A DNA stretch of 64,000 nucleotides from Alicyclobacillus sp. SO9 (GCF_016406125.1 NZ_CP066339.1:4836001-4900000), one strand, 5' to 3'. Positions 1 to 8,763 are shown, counted from the stretch's first letter. Notes: a model not told the origin generated them from the sequence alone. Translations and numbers: made by a program.

Positions 1-42
1 TTTAGGCAACTTCTTTGGCCCGCCGTTCGCAACTGCCTGCAT
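1..42 (-). CDS. ABC sugar transporter permease, 5' end only
   Basis: Only the first 14 codons are in the window, starting MQAVANGGPKKLPK. The start ATG at 42 is preceded by a GAGGAGGTGC ribosome binding site. It follows the sugar-binding lipoprotein gene on the same strand, where the MalF-type permease of a maltodextrin importer usually lies, so the identity is inferred from position only. Confidence 0.5.
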   Translation of the reverse strand, partial: MQAVANGGPKKLPK

Positions 43-69
43 ATTTGCACCTCCTCTTTCGATAAAAGA

Positions 70-98
70 AGGGCCGGGTCATCAATCCAACCGGCCCT
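70..98 (-). terminator. Intercistronic GC stem-loop between binding protein and permease
   Basis: An 8-bp stem (AGGGCCGG with CCGGCCCT, 13-nt loop) is followed on the minus strand by TTCTTTT. It sits between the binding-protein stop and the permease start. In mal-type operons such a partial terminator lets the binding protein be made in excess of the membrane subunits; that role is inferred. Confidence 0.6.
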
Positions 99-112
99 CG
101 CTGATTTGGAAA

Positions 113-1372
113 TTATGAGCCCTGTACCTGAATACCCTTTTTAATGTTTTTCACGAAGTCATTTGCACCAGTCTGTGGTGATACCTTGCCGTTAACAATG
201 TTCTTGATAACACTCATCGCACTCCAGGCTGCTTGCATTTGCGGAATGTTCGGCATTGGAACAGCAACTTTTGTCTGGTCAGCAAATGCCTTAAACATCG
301 GTGACTGCTGTACTACTGATGAGTTTTGTAATGATTTTAGAGCTGGAATTTGTTGAGCATCGTTAAACAATTTCTGCTGTGCAGCCTTATTTGTCAAAGC
401 TTTTGCCAAACTCCAATCTGCAGCCTGGTGCTTGCTCTTTGCATTGACAATTGTAGTCTTGACACCCATAAACGGAGTTGCTGGTTTGCCGTTGGGAAGT
501 GTCGGCCAAGGTGCAATCCCGAAGTTCACACCTGCTTTTTTCACATCAGGAATATCCCAAGGGCCGCTGACATACATACCGATTTTACCTGCGATAAACT
601 TAGACTTTGCAACAGCACCCGTGACACTTGGGTTCATCCAGTGATACTTGGAGTCCATTTGACGCATCAAGGTGAATGCCTGCACTGCACCAGCATTATT
701 CAAACCTATATCCTTGGGATCCAGCGTTCCGTTATTGCTCTTAAAGACGTAACCGCCAAATCCGCCAATTAGTGCATAGTCATCGTATAAATTCGCTTGG
801 TCGTACATAAAGCCGTGGGCGTTCGCGTCTTTCACAAATTCAGTCCAGTTCTTTGGAGGTGTCTTTATCATTTTCTTGTTGTAGAAAATTGCTGTTGTTT
901 CAACCTCCATTGGGATGGAGTATATTTTGCCGTTAACCGTAACGGCATGAACTACAGATGCATTGTATTTACTCGGGTCAAAATCAGCCTTTGGTACTGG
1001 AGATAGAAGACCTTCCTGTGCAAACAGTCCATTATTGTCATGCGGCATACCATATAAAACGTCCGGACCCTTACCTGTTCTCGCAGCCGTCGCATAAAAC
1101 TTAAAGCCGTTCGGATTCTTGTGCTGGTCAACAATCTTTACAGTATCGCCATGTTTCTTTGCCCAAGCATTAGCAAGCGCTGTAACGTCTTTTAGGTTCG
1201 GACCGCCTTCCCATACCCACAGTGTAATCGTTTGTCCTTTTGGAACAGACGCTGCTTTGGTTGAATTCCCGCTGCTGGAAGTGCCGTTTGCGGTACCGCA
1301 CCCAGAGACCACTCCCGCCAGAGCTAATGCTGCAAAAGTTCCTGTTGCTGCTGATTTCCACCTTTTTTTCAT
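113..1372 (-). CDS. Sugar ABC transporter substrate-binding lipoprotein, maltodextrin type
   Basis: The 419-residue protein begins MKKRW and has a lipoprotein signal ending VVSGCG, so it should be anchored outside the membrane by its cysteine. The mature part has the family 1 extracellular binding-protein layout, with an early TLWVWEGG strand, the GPDVLYGMPHDNNGLFAQEG segment, the IYSIPMEVETTAIFYNK motif and late PMPNIPQM. This resembles MalE/MdxE maltodextrin-binding proteins. An upstream ATG at 1438 is possible, but the ATG at 1372 has the AAGGGGAAGA ribosome site and leads straight into the signal peptide. It is the first gene of an operon that runs out of the window with a permease gene next. 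The exact sugar is inferred. Confidence 0.85.
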   Translation of the reverse strand: MKKRWKSAATGTFAALALAGVVSGCGTANGTSSSGNSTKAASVPKGQTITLWVWEGGPNLKDVTALANAWAKKHGDTVKIVDQHKNPNGFKFYATAARTGKGPDVLYGMPHDNNGLFAQEGLLSPVPKADFDPSKYNASVVHAVTVNGKIYSIPMEVETTAIFYNKKMIKTPPKNWTEFVKDANAHGFMYDQANLYDDYALIGGFGGYVFKSNNGTLDPKDIGLNNAGAVQAFTLMRQMDSKYHWMNPSVTGAVAKSKFIAGKIGMYVSGPWDIPDVKKAGVNFGIAPWPTLPNGKPATPFMGVKTTIVNAKSKHQAADWSLAKALTNKAAQQKLFNDAQQIPALKSLQNSSVVQQSPMFKAFADQTKVAVPMPNIPQMQAAWSAMSVIKNIVNGKVSPQTGANDFVKNIKKGIQVQGS

Positions 1373-1464
1373 CACATCTTCCCCTTTCTGATGGTACCAT
1401 TGAAATGCTGTTTGCAGCTTGCTTATCAGGTCCCTCAAAAGCCTCGGAAGTGCTTTGCAAGTTG

Positions 1465-1521
1465 TGCAAACGTTTGTCTTAGATTATATAGTTTTTCTAT
1501 TTAATAATGCAAGCGCTTGCG
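1465..1521 (-). promoter_or_regulatory. Promoter with two flanking LacI/CcpA-type operators
   Basis: On the minus strand a TTGCAT -35 (1507-1512) and TATAAT -10 (1483-1488) are 18 bp apart. A palindrome TGCAAGCGCTTGCG (1508-1521) overlaps the -35 and a second, TGCAAACGTTTGTC (1465-1478), lies just past the -10. Both have the central CG of LacI-family sites (MalR or catabolite-responsive element). Centre spacing is 43 bp, about four helical turns, so two repressors could lie on one face. Repression by a MalR/CcpA-type protein is inferred. Confidence 0.75.
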
Positions 1522-1589
1522 CGTGAACTTTTTTAAAAAATCCTGTCACAATGATATGCAGAATGTGCCAAAACAACTTGCACAAGAAA

Positions 1590-1609
1590 GCGCCTCCAAC
1601 TGGAGGCGC
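1590..1609 (-). terminator. Stem-loop after the membrane-anchored protein gene
   Basis: GCGCCTCC pairs with GGAGGCGC around a 4-nt loop, about 70 bp past the stop codon of the gene ending at 1681. The minus-strand sequence that follows (TTTCTTG) is only weakly T-rich, so this is a probable rather than certain terminator. Confidence 0.5.
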
Positions 1610-1680
1610 AACAGATAACAGGAAGAACAAGTCGGACCCGAATTCCCTCAATTACATCTTGTAAAAGCATACACAAGCCA

Positions 1681-2310
1681 TTAACCAAACAGCTTTGCAA
1701 GTCCGTAAACCACCACAAATGACAGAATAAATGAGCCCACTATCATGCCTGTCCAGAACAGCCAACCGCGAGAGGCGGCATCGGATGCCGGCGCTGCTGC
1801 GGGCCGTTTCGGGGGACTGACGCGCTGACTAGGACGTGTGTGTTCTTGCGGGATAGTCCGCGCTGATTCGTTTCTCGGGTTATGTGTGTTTCTTGGACTC
1901 CTCGTGTTCCGCGGGTTTCGCTCGTACAACTCGTTTGGTTCATTTTGCATATATGCCGGCCCTGAAGCCATGTGTTCTGGTTCGATTCCGACTTCTGTGG
2001 CCGAAGTCTCAACGCCAAGCATTTGGGCAAGTTCGTAACTATCCTTGCACCATGCCAGTCCTAGCGGCGTAAACAGTTCTGCGCCGCGCCGATTATAGCC
2101 AGCGTGTTCACCACGATAAAGAGCTATGAATCTCCCGTTTTCCCGGGCTATTTCAAGTGCTTCGTGCAACATTGGTGTTTCTTCACCAGGATGGGCTCCG
2201 CTCACAGCTTCCAGCGTCAAAGGACCATATTCCGAATCTGGCTGTTGCTCTGAGTTTTTCCGTGCAATTGCAGGCGAATCTTCAAAACGAACATAGACTC
2301 TGTATTCCAC
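1681..2310 (-). CDS. C-terminally membrane-anchored protein of unknown function
   Basis: I do not recognise a family. The 209-residue protein starts at a GTG with a GGTGAG ribosome site. A soluble N-terminal part (about 1-115) contains EYRVYVRFEDS, ELFTPLGLAWCKD and EIARENGRFIALY, which could be a small alpha/beta domain. A hydrophilic linker rich in N, R, P and T (about 125-180) follows, and a single transmembrane helix closes the protein (WTGMIVGSFILSFVVVYG). With no signal peptide the soluble part should face the cytoplasm. It is divergent from the polysaccharide deacetylase gene. Confidence 0.6.
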   Translation of the reverse strand: MEYRVYVRFEDSPAIARKNSEQQPDSEYGPLTLEAVSGAHPGEETPMLHEALEIARENGRFIALYRGEHAGYNRRGAELFTPLGLAWCKDSYELAQMLGVETSATEVGIEPEHMASGPAYMQNEPNELYERNPRNTRSPRNTHNPRNESARTIPQEHTRPSQRVSPPKRPAAAPASDAASRGWLFWTGMIVGSFILSFVVVYGLAKLFG

Positions 2311-2469
2311 TATGTCTCACCATCCCTAAATATGTACCTTGTCTAACTATAAAACAACTTGCCAAGAAGGTATAGTCAAATACACTTCGTTTCCGTTGCT
2401 CGGCGTCGTGACATGCAAAAGCATAACACTGGACATGCTAACCAAGAGTCTGAATCGGAGGTTACCACC

Positions 2470-3291
2470 ATGTCTACACGCACAAGAGTCCTGCTTCGTT
2501 CCCTCTTTGGGTTGGCGCTTGCAACAAGTTGCACTTCAATACCCCCGAGTCCCCATGCTTATGCGCTTGCACGGCTTGTGACGCCGTCCGACAACACATT
2601 GAGAGACCACCTGTTTCCCGTAAAAAGCCGGCAGTATTATGAGTCCCGAGGTGAAGCCGTGTGGAATGTGCCAACGAAAGAACGCGCCGTAGCCATTACT
2701 TTTGACGACGGTCCAAATCCAAAGTTTACTCCGCGTGTTTTAAAACTGTTGCACAAGTACCGTGCACACGCAACATTTTTCGTAATTGGAGCCAACGTGG
2801 ACCAACACCCTGAACTTGTACAACAGGAAGTTGACGAAGGTCATGAAGTAGCAAATCACACATACAATCACAAAAACATCCGTACGCAAAGCCAAGATGA
2901 GTTAGAAGACGAAATTGAACGAACTCAGCAGAGCATTGAACGAGCTGCCGGAAAGCGGAGCATATTATTTCGGCCGCCGACAGGCTACTACAGTTCGACC
3001 GTAATTCAGGCAGCCAAGGAGCAAGGTTGTCTTGTCGTCATTTGGTCATGGGATCAGGACACACGCGACTGGGAACGCGAAACCACTGCTGACTCAATTG
3101 TACAATCCGTCCTCTCCCACTTGCATAACGGGGATATTATTTTGTTTCACGACCGGGCAGGCGATAGAAGCGAAACACTGCGGGCATTGCACAGAATCCT
3201 TCCAGAACTGCAGGAAAGAGGATACGAATGCCTCACTGTGTCGGAATTATTGAGACTGAAAAATCCAACTCAGACCAGTCCGGACGCATGA
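2470..3291 (+). CDS. Polysaccharide deacetylase (NodB domain), secreted
   Basis: The 273-residue product has a carbohydrate esterase 4 NodB domain. It removes acetyl groups from cell-wall or other polysaccharides with a divalent metal. Motifs in order are TFDDGPNPKFT (catalytic and metal-binding Asp), HTYNH (two metal His), RPPTGYY (substrate groove Arg/Pro) and a late LFHDRAGDR with the last catalytic His. An N-terminal hydrophobic stretch followed by PHAYA suggests signal peptidase I export; a cysteine at LATSC is a poor lipobox. I start at the ATG at 2470 because it follows CGGAGG, although the frame is open from 2359. Confidence 0.88.
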   Translation: MSTRTRVLLRSLFGLALATSCTSIPPSPHAYALARLVTPSDNTLRDHLFPVKSRQYYESRGEAVWNVPTKERAVAITFDDGPNPKFTPRVLKLLHKYRAHATFFVIGANVDQHPELVQQEVDEGHEVANHTYNHKNIRTQSQDELEDEIERTQQSIERAAGKRSILFRPPTGYYSSTVIQAAKEQGCLVVIWSWDQDTRDWERETTADSIVQSVLSHLHNGDIILFHDRAGDRSETLRALHRILPELQERGYECLTVSELLRLKNPTQTSPDA

Positions 3292-3341
3292 GCATAACAC
3301 AGCACTTACATATAGAGTACGAAAATAAGCATCCTTGAGCC

Positions 3342-3371
3342 TTGCAGTGGTACAACGGCATAGTATATAAT
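3342..3371 (+). promoter_or_regulatory. Sigma-A type promoter of the APC permease gene
   Basis: TTGCAG (3342-3347) and TATAAT (3366-3371) are separated by 18 bp, about 70 bp before the ATG of the permease gene. Confidence 0.6.
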
Positions 3372-3441
3372 CCCTATCAACTTAGTAAACTATAACTCCT
3401 TGTGCACATAGTGAAACTAGAAATTCAGGAGGAGGCGAAGT

Positions 3442-4704
3442 ATGGAAGAACAGCTCAAAAAAGTACTGCGGACACCGGAAGTCTTGTTTATCGGTATGAA
3501 CGGAGTCATCGGCGGAGGGATTTTTCTGCTTCCTGGAAAAGTGGCCAAAATCGCAGGCCCGCAGGCTGTCTGGGCCTATCTTGCCGCTGGTATCATTGTG
3601 ACACTGATTGGCTTGGCTTTCGCTGAAGCAAGCAGCATGTTTCAACGTACCGGCGGAGCACTGGTCTATGCAGAAGAAGCCATGGGAAAAACCGTTGGTT
3701 TCACAGTGGGCTGGATGGCCTGGCTCACCTATCTTGTGGGTTGGGCAGCTCTTTCCAACGGGTTTGTCAAGTATTTAAGTACACTGTTTCCAGGAGTAGC
3801 ACCGTACAGAGCACTCATCATTTTTGTCGTTGTAGGATTTCTCTGTCTTTTGAACACGTACGGTGTCAAGAACGGATCGTCTATCATTACATTCTTCTCG
3901 ATTGCCAAGTTAATTCCGTTAGCTGTACTTATCTTCGTAGGTGTCCTGTTCGCGGGCGATCCCGCTTTACACTTGGTCCCGGCAGGAACGGGCAGCTTTG
4001 GCAAAGCAGTGCTGGTCCTTATTTTTGCCTACGGGGGCTTTGAAATGGCCACCATTCCGTCAGGTGAAATGGTGAATCCGCGCAAGACAGTGGCCATAGC
4101 GGTGCTGGGCACACTCACAGGCGTTACGTTCTTTTACATGCTCATCCAATATGCGGCACAGCGCCTGGACCCGAATATCGCATCGGCCGGAGCACCTTTG
4201 GCCACAGCAGGCGGCGCCATGTTTGCCGGAGGTTTGACATTCATGACCCTGGGAGCCGTCATCTCCATTTTCGGAACAAAAAGCGGTGTTGCCCTTGCGG
4301 CCCCCCGCTCTATCTATGCGTTGTCTTGGAATGGAGCTTTACCCTCTATTCTCGCAAAAGTACACCCGCGGCTGAAGACGCCCTATGTGTCTATCTGGCT
4401 TACAGGAATTTTGGTCATGATACTTGCCATAACGGGATCGTTCACGCATCTCATTCTATTAAATGTGGCTGCAAGACTCTATGAGTATTTAATGGTATGT
4501 ATCGCAGTCATTGTGCTCCGCTATCGCAAGAGCGACGTGGACCGTCCCTTCACACTGCCCTTTGGCATCTTCATTCCAACCGTTGCAGCTGTCCTTTGCA
4601 TCTGGCTGATTGCGCAGGAGTCAGGCAAGCAGTTGGTTGCAGCCGTTATAGCGTTCGTGATTGGGGTAATTTTATACGGATTGACGCAAATCACTACAAA
4701 ATGA
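3442..4704 (+). CDS. APC-superfamily amino acid permease
   Basis: This 420-residue integral membrane protein has about twelve hydrophobic segments. The first helix carries the broken-helix motif VIGGGIFLLPG typical of amino acid-polyamine-organocation transporters, and helix 6 shows IFAYGGFEMATIPSGE, the other unwound substrate-binding segment. It should import or exchange an amino acid by coupling to protons or sodium; the substrate cannot be read from the sequence. The ATG follows AGGAGGAGGCGAAGT, an excellent ribosome site. It stands alone between the deacetylase gene and the convergent aroF. Confidence 0.88.
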   Translation: MEEQLKKVLRTPEVLFIGMNGVIGGGIFLLPGKVAKIAGPQAVWAYLAAGIIVTLIGLAFAEASSMFQRTGGALVYAEEAMGKTVGFTVGWMAWLTYLVGWAALSNGFVKYLSTLFPGVAPYRALIIFVVVGFLCLLNTYGVKNGSSIITFFSIAKLIPLAVLIFVGVLFAGDPALHLVPAGTGSFGKAVLVLIFAYGGFEMATIPSGEMVNPRKTVAIAVLGTLTGVTFFYMLIQYAAQRLDPNIASAGAPLATAGGAMFAGGLTFMTLGAVISIFGTKSGVALAAPRSIYALSWNGALPSILAKVHPRLKTPYVSIWLTGILVMILAITGSFTHLILLNVAARLYEYLMVCIAVIVLRYRKSDVDRPFTLPFGIFIPTVAAVLCIWLIAQESGKQLVAAVIAFVIGVILYGLTQITTK

Positions 4705-4772
4705 AAACTTAGCTGCAGGGATACTGCGTTTCTGACCTGTGTCGTCCTGTTACTGGCTTTGTGATTGGAGAG

Positions 4773-4803
4773 GACCCCGGCAGCCTGCGGCAAGGCCGGG
4801 GTC
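4773..4803. terminator. GC-rich stem-loop between convergent permease and aroF genes
   Basis: A perfect 9-bp stem GACCCCGGC/GCCGGGGTC with a 13-nt loop lies about 70 bp past the permease stop. It has no T tract on either strand, so termination is uncertain. The next 60 bp hold two copies of GGTCCTTCGATG. Confidence 0.45.
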
Positions 4804-4904
4804 CAAAGATGCCCAATGCAACTGTAATTCCTTGCGATGGTCCTTCGATGGACTCCGATGGACTTCAGCGGTCCTTCGATGACGACGCTATTATCTACAC
4901 AAAT

Positions 4905-5918
4905 TCACCTCCGCGACGCAGACACAGGTTCCTGCACGCCAATTTGATGCATCAGGTCTGCGAATACTTCCGGAGTAAGAGACTGCTTCCCGTCCGAAAC
5001 GGCTTCCTCCGGATGAGGATGAATTTCGATAATCAATCCGTCTGCTCCGGCAGCTATGGCTGCTTTTGACATCGGCGTAACGTGGCGAGCAATGCCTATG
5101 CCGTGACTGGGATCGACAATGATTGGCAAATGACTCAGTTCCTTGACTACAGGTACAGCGTTTAAGTCGAGAGTATTGCGGGTGTAAGTCTCGAATGTGC
5201 GAATGCCTCTTTCACACAAGATGACATTGTCATTGCCGCCGGACAGGATGTACTCCGCTGACATCAACCACTCCTCTATGGTGGCAGACATCCCGCGTTT
5301 GAGTAATACAGGCTTCCTAAGCTTACCCAGTTCCTTAAGCAAATGAAAATTCTGCATGTTGCGAGCGCCGATTTGGAGAATGTCGACGTATTCGGCTACC
5401 ATCGGGAGATTAACGGGATCCATGACCTCCGAAATGATTTTCAATCCAGTTTCTTCTCGCGCCTCCGCCAACAGCTTTAATCCTTCTTCACCAAGGCCCT
5501 GGAAGGAATACGGTGAACTGCGCGGTTTGAATGCGCCGCCTCTAAGAACATGTGCTCCCGCTGCTTTTACTGCGTGCGCGGACTCGAGAATTTGTTCGCG
5601 GCTCTCCACAGAACACGGCCCTGCCATGACCACGGGTTTGCCGTTACCAATCTCTACGTCTCCCACAGATACCACCGATGATTCTGGATGAAAATCTCTG
5701 CTGGCCCGCTTGAAGGGGTGCTTAACCCTGGCTGTTCGAATCACACCGGGCCAAGCTTCAACCTGTGTTTCATTCAAGCGCTCTGTCTGCCCAATCACAC
5801 CGATAACCACATTATCCTCGCCCTCCACGACATGGCCCTTCAAATCAAGTGACTCAATCTTTTTAACCACAGCATCCACTTGTTCCCGACTGGCGGTTGG
5901 CTTCATGACAATAATCAC
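4905..5918 (-). CDS. aroF: 3-deoxy-7-phosphoheptulonate (DAHP) synthase, AroF/AroA(Q)-beta type
   Basis: DAHP synthase condenses phosphoenolpyruvate and erythrose 4-phosphate, the first committed step to chorismate and the aromatic amino acids. The 337-residue protein has an N-terminal ferredoxin-like/ACT-like regulatory domain (about 1-70, [20 protein letters not shown]) and a TIM-barrel catalytic domain. It shows MAGPCSVES (PEP site), [37 protein letters not shown] and IVDPSHGIG. This is the form with an N-terminal domain as in Thermotoga. The GTG start follows AGGAGGAGAG. It is alone behind a T-box leader, so expression should rise when an aromatic amino acid is short. Confidence 0.95.
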   Translation of the reverse strand: MIIVMKPTASREQVDAVVKKIESLDLKGHVVEGEDNVVIGVIGQTERLNETQVEAWPGVIRTARVKHPFKRASRDFHPESSVVSVGDVEIGNGKPVVMAGPCSVESREQILESAHAVKAAGAHVLRGGAFKPRSSPYSFQGLGEEGLKLLAEAREETGLKIISEVMDPVNLPMVAEYVDILQIGARNMQNFHLLKELGKLRKPVLLKRGMSATIEEWLMSAEYILSGGNDNVILCERGIRTFETYTRNTLDLNAVPVVKELSHLPIIVDPSHGIGIARHVTPMSKAAIAAGADGLIIEIHPHPEEAVSDGKQSLTPEVFADLMHQIGVQEPVSASRR

Positions 5919-5965
5919 TGATTCTCTCCTCCTCTAATTTTCTGTAGTTGACAAGCGCGAAATAC

Positions 5966-6320
5966 AAAAATCTCGTCCTAAACAGGGACGAGATGCTCGC
6001 GGTACCACCCTGATAAAAGACGGGGCCACAGTCAGATTGAGGTCCTCCAAGCAATCAAAAAAACCCATCCCAATCAGGGACGAGTTCTGCTCGCGGTACC
6101 ACCCTAAGACAAAGGCAAACGCCTTTCACCTTCATTGGAATAACGAAAACGTTGGTTGACGCTTCCGGCACAGACTACTACCCGCCTAAACTGCGGGATT
6201 CACCTAGCAGCTCCGGAGTGAACTTCCGCTGCTTCGTCAGTCCGGTTTTCACCACCCACCGGCTCTCTGCACTGTCAGAAGATGCGTACTCTCTCCATCA
6301 AAGCTGTTCATTATTTCACA
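5966..6320 (-). promoter_or_regulatory. T-box leader of aroF with duplicated antiterminator/terminator
   Basis: On the minus strand there is one Stem I region (about 6300-6190) with the AGTA loop-E strand, a specifier side reading GGAAG-TTC-ACTCC and a distal hairpin CCGGT/ACCGG. A Stem III hairpin (AAAGGC/GCCTTT) follows just before the first AGGGTGGTACCGCG box (6092-6105). That is followed by an 8-bp terminator (6064-6084) with seven T. Then comes a second identical box (5998-6011) and a second terminator, a perfect 9-bp stem (5970-5994) with five T. UUC as specifier predicts uncharged tRNA-Phe as the ligand. T-boxes sense uncharged tRNA by pairing its NCCA end with the UGGN of the box. Confidence 0.92.
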
Positions 6321-6343
6321 ACATTTGAGTAAATTTTCTCTAC

Positions 6344-6372
6344 ATTCTGCATCTTTTTTGCCCGACTGTCAA
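6344..6372 (-). promoter_or_regulatory. Promoter of the aroF T-box leader
   Basis: On the minus strand TTGACA (6367-6372) and CAGAAT (6344-6349) are 17 bp apart, placing the start of transcription some 20-30 bp before Stem I. Confidence 0.6.
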
Positions 6373-6448
6373 CAACGAATGTGCCTAAATATTTTGTGAA
6401 TACGATTTCATTTTATAGACACTCCAACTGATGTCAGAAAAAAGACTT

Positions 6449-6483
6449 GGATGTTGACAGACATCCCAAGATAGTTATATAGT
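6449..6483 (+). promoter_or_regulatory. Promoter and candidate MarR operator of the marR-MFS operon
   Basis: TTGACA (6454-6459) and TATAGT (6478-6483) are 18 bp apart. An inverted repeat GGATGT-TGACAG-ACATCC (6449-6466) covers the -35 box, where a dimeric MarR protein could block polymerase. Autoregulation is inferred from position and symmetry. Confidence 0.6.
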
Positions 6484-6558
6484 GTAATGGTTTCGTAACT
6501 AAATCATTAGAGTGTATAAATATCTGTCCGAAGAGTGATTCCTAAAGAAGGTGATAGT

Positions 6559-7077
6559 TTGGCGCAGTCAGACAGTCTGCCGGACCGATTCGACACTGCT
6601 CTCTTCACGACAATGCAACACATTGGGCCGCAGTTGGTTCAGGAGATGGATTTGGAACTCACACCTGGTCAAGTGTTCATGCTGCACTTTATCCGGGAAC
6701 AGCCGAACTGCAGCGCCTCAGCCTTGTCGGACAAAATGGAGGTCAATCCAAGCGCGGTGACAGTCATGCTCGATAGACTGGAGCATCACGGGTTTGTCCT
6801 GCGGCAAAGAAGCAAAAAAGACCGACGAATGATAGTCATTCAACTTACGGAGACTGGGAGAAAGGCACTTTCGCACGTGATGGACATACGCCGCATTATC
6901 CTGGCCTATTGCTTTAACAAACTGAATCCCAAGGAGCCGGAGTTACTGGTAGAGTTACTCGAACATGTGGCCAAAATTTCTTCCGGTTTAAACTTGAAAG
7001 AATTTATCGCCTCTTGCAGCCCACCGGATATGGAAAAGCGGAAAGAAAAGGCGAACCCGAGTCATTCGGAATCGTAA
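6559..7077 (+). CDS. MarR-family transcriptional regulator
   Basis: The 172-residue protein has the winged helix-turn-helix of MarR: LTPGQVFMLHFI, then NCSASALSDKMEVNPSAVTV as the recognition region and the wing RQRSKKDRRMIVIQLTETG. MarR dimers usually repress a neighbouring exporter operon and release DNA on binding a small phenolic or drug ligand. I start at TTG 6559, which follows AAGAAGGTGA; an in-frame GTG at 6535 has no comparable site. The drug exporter gene begins 24 bp downstream, so the two form an operon. Confidence 0.88.
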   Translation: MAQSDSLPDRFDTALFTTMQHIGPQLVQEMDLELTPGQVFMLHFIREQPNCSASALSDKMEVNPSAVTVMLDRLEHHGFVLRQRSKKDRRMIVIQLTETGRKALSHVMDIRRIILAYCFNKLNPKEPELLVELLEHVAKISSGLNLKEFIASCSPPDMEKRKEKANPSHSES

Positions 7078-7101
7078 AGATAGAAAAATGGAGTGGTAAT
7101 T

Positions 7102-8742
7102 GTGAATAAAACAGGCGTACAGACAACAAACCAAATTACAGGACAACGAAAATGGTGGGCATTGGCCACTGTCCTATTGACCATGTTTTTTTCGTCCATG
7201 GACCAAACAGTAGTGTCAACCGCAATGCCGACCATCATTGGCGACCTGCATGGATTTGACTTATATGCTTGGGTATTTAGCGCATACATGATGGCTTCTT
7301 CTGTGACAGTCCCAATTTACGGAAAGCTGTCTGATGTGTTTGGCAGAAAACCTTTTTATATCTTTGGACTCGTGATGTTTGGCATCGGGTCTGCCATTTC
7401 AGGTCAGGCCGATTCAATGACTGCGCTGATTTGGGCTCGAGGGTTCCAAGGTATCGGTGCAGGAGCCATGATGAGCATGCCTCGCGCGACCATTGGAGAC
7501 ATATTTGATCCAAAGGAACGCGGTAAATGGATGGGTGTCATGGGAGCTGTGTTTGGTCTCTCCAGTATTTTGGGACCAACTATCGGCGGCTGGATTACGG
7601 ATTCGATATCTTGGCGCTGGGTCTTCTACATTAACCTGCCGTTTGCCGTCTTGGCTATCATCGGTGTCATGATTGCCTTACCCAAAGTTCGTGCAGAACA
7701 CCGTGTCAAAGTGGACTGGCTTGGTTCGTTCCTGCTCGTAGTTGGACTGGTCCCGCTTCTCCTCGGTTTCACATGGGCCGGCAACAAATACGCATGGGGT
7801 TCCCCAATCGAACTGACACTGTTTATCGGCGGATTAGTTGTGCTGGCTGTATTCATGTTCTGGGAACGAAAAGCGGCCGATCCGTTGCTTACACCGGTAT
7901 TGTTTAAAAACCGGATTTTCAGCACATCTTTGGTACTGGGCGTGCTGGTTGCCATGACGATGTTTGGCAGCATCATGTTTCTGCCAGTGTATGTACAGGG
8001 TGTACTTGGACTCAATGCTCAAGGCAGCGGCTGGGTCATGGCGCCCATGATGCTAAGTTTCATTGCGGGAAGTATTGTGGCCGGGCAACTGATGTCCAGA
8101 ACCGGGCGTTACAAGGTACTTGCATGGATCAGCGGGGCAGTCATTGTGGCTGGTGCATTTCTGCTAACGAGGATGACCATTCACACCACGTGGCCTGATG
8201 TCATCTTGAACATGGTAGTGCTCGGCCTCGGTATTGGAGCGCTCATGCCGATGATGAACGTCGCGGTCCAGAACGCGTTCCCATACAAAATGATGGGTAC
8301 CGTCAATTCGACACAACAATTCGTCAGTTCTTTGGGCGGCGTTATTGCGTCTCCTATTTTCGGTTCGATTCTGGCGAAGGCCTTTGCAAATAAGCTCTCA
8401 CATACGATTCCCAGTTCTCTGAAACAGTTCCAGAGCAAACTCAAAGGCATTAACCCTCAGTCACTGCTGACAACGCAGGCACAACATAAGATTGCATCAG
8501 AGTTCGACAAATTTGGAGCTGCAGGACACCAGATGTATCTGCAATTGATGGATTCAGTGAAAACATCCCTAACTTTTGGTATCCATCGTCTGTTTGAATT
8601 TAGCTTGATTTTTGCCATCCTGTGCTTTGTAGGAACGTTCTTTCTCCCAGAAACGAAATTGCAAGGAGAAGAGTACTATAAAGCCAAGGATTCGGAAGGC
8701 GATGCAAAACCGAAAGACAGAGATGCCGTAACACAGAACTGA
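7102..8742 (+). CDS. MFS drug exporter, DHA2 (EmrB/QacA) family
   Basis: About 546 residues with 14 predicted membrane segments, the hallmark of the DHA2 family of proton-coupled multidrug efflux pumps. It shows motif D1 in helix 1 (SSMDQTVVSTAMPTI), motif A in the loop after helix 2 (GKLSDVFGRKP) and motif C-like GAVFGLSSILGPTIGGWI in helix 5. A long external loop near residues 435-490 (IPSSLKQFQSKLKGINPQ) precedes the last helices. Start GTG 7102 follows GGAGTGG. It is the second gene of the marR operon, so its substrate may also be the inducer of MarR. Confidence 0.9.
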   Translation: MNKTGVQTTNQITGQRKWWALATVLLTMFFSSMDQTVVSTAMPTIIGDLHGFDLYAWVFSAYMMASSVTVPIYGKLSDVFGRKPFYIFGLVMFGIGSAISGQADSMTALIWARGFQGIGAGAMMSMPRATIGDIFDPKERGKWMGVMGAVFGLSSILGPTIGGWITDSISWRWVFYINLPFAVLAIIGVMIALPKVRAEHRVKVDWLGSFLLVVGLVPLLLGFTWAGNKYAWGSPIELTLFIGGLVVLAVFMFWERKAADPLLTPVLFKNRIFSTSLVLGVLVAMTMFGSIMFLPVYVQGVLGLNAQGSGWVMAPMMLSFIAGSIVAGQLMSRTGRYKVLAWISGAVIVAGAFLLTRMTIHTTWPDVILNMVVLGLGIGALMPMMNVAVQNAFPYKMMGTVNSTQQFVSSLGGVIASPIFGSILAKAFANKLSHTIPSSLKQFQSKLKGINPQSLLTTQAQHKIASEFDKFGAAGHQMYLQLMDSVKTSLTFGIHRLFEFSLIFAILCFVGTFFLPETKLQGEEYYKAKDSEGDAKPKDRDAVTQN

Positions 8743-8763
8743 GACTTTTCGCGGAAGTCTACA

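Noticed and set aside
8742-8760. Terminator between the drug exporter and the aspartate dehydrogenase-like gene
   Set aside because: A 6-bp stem AGACTT/AAGTCT without a T tract is too weak to call.
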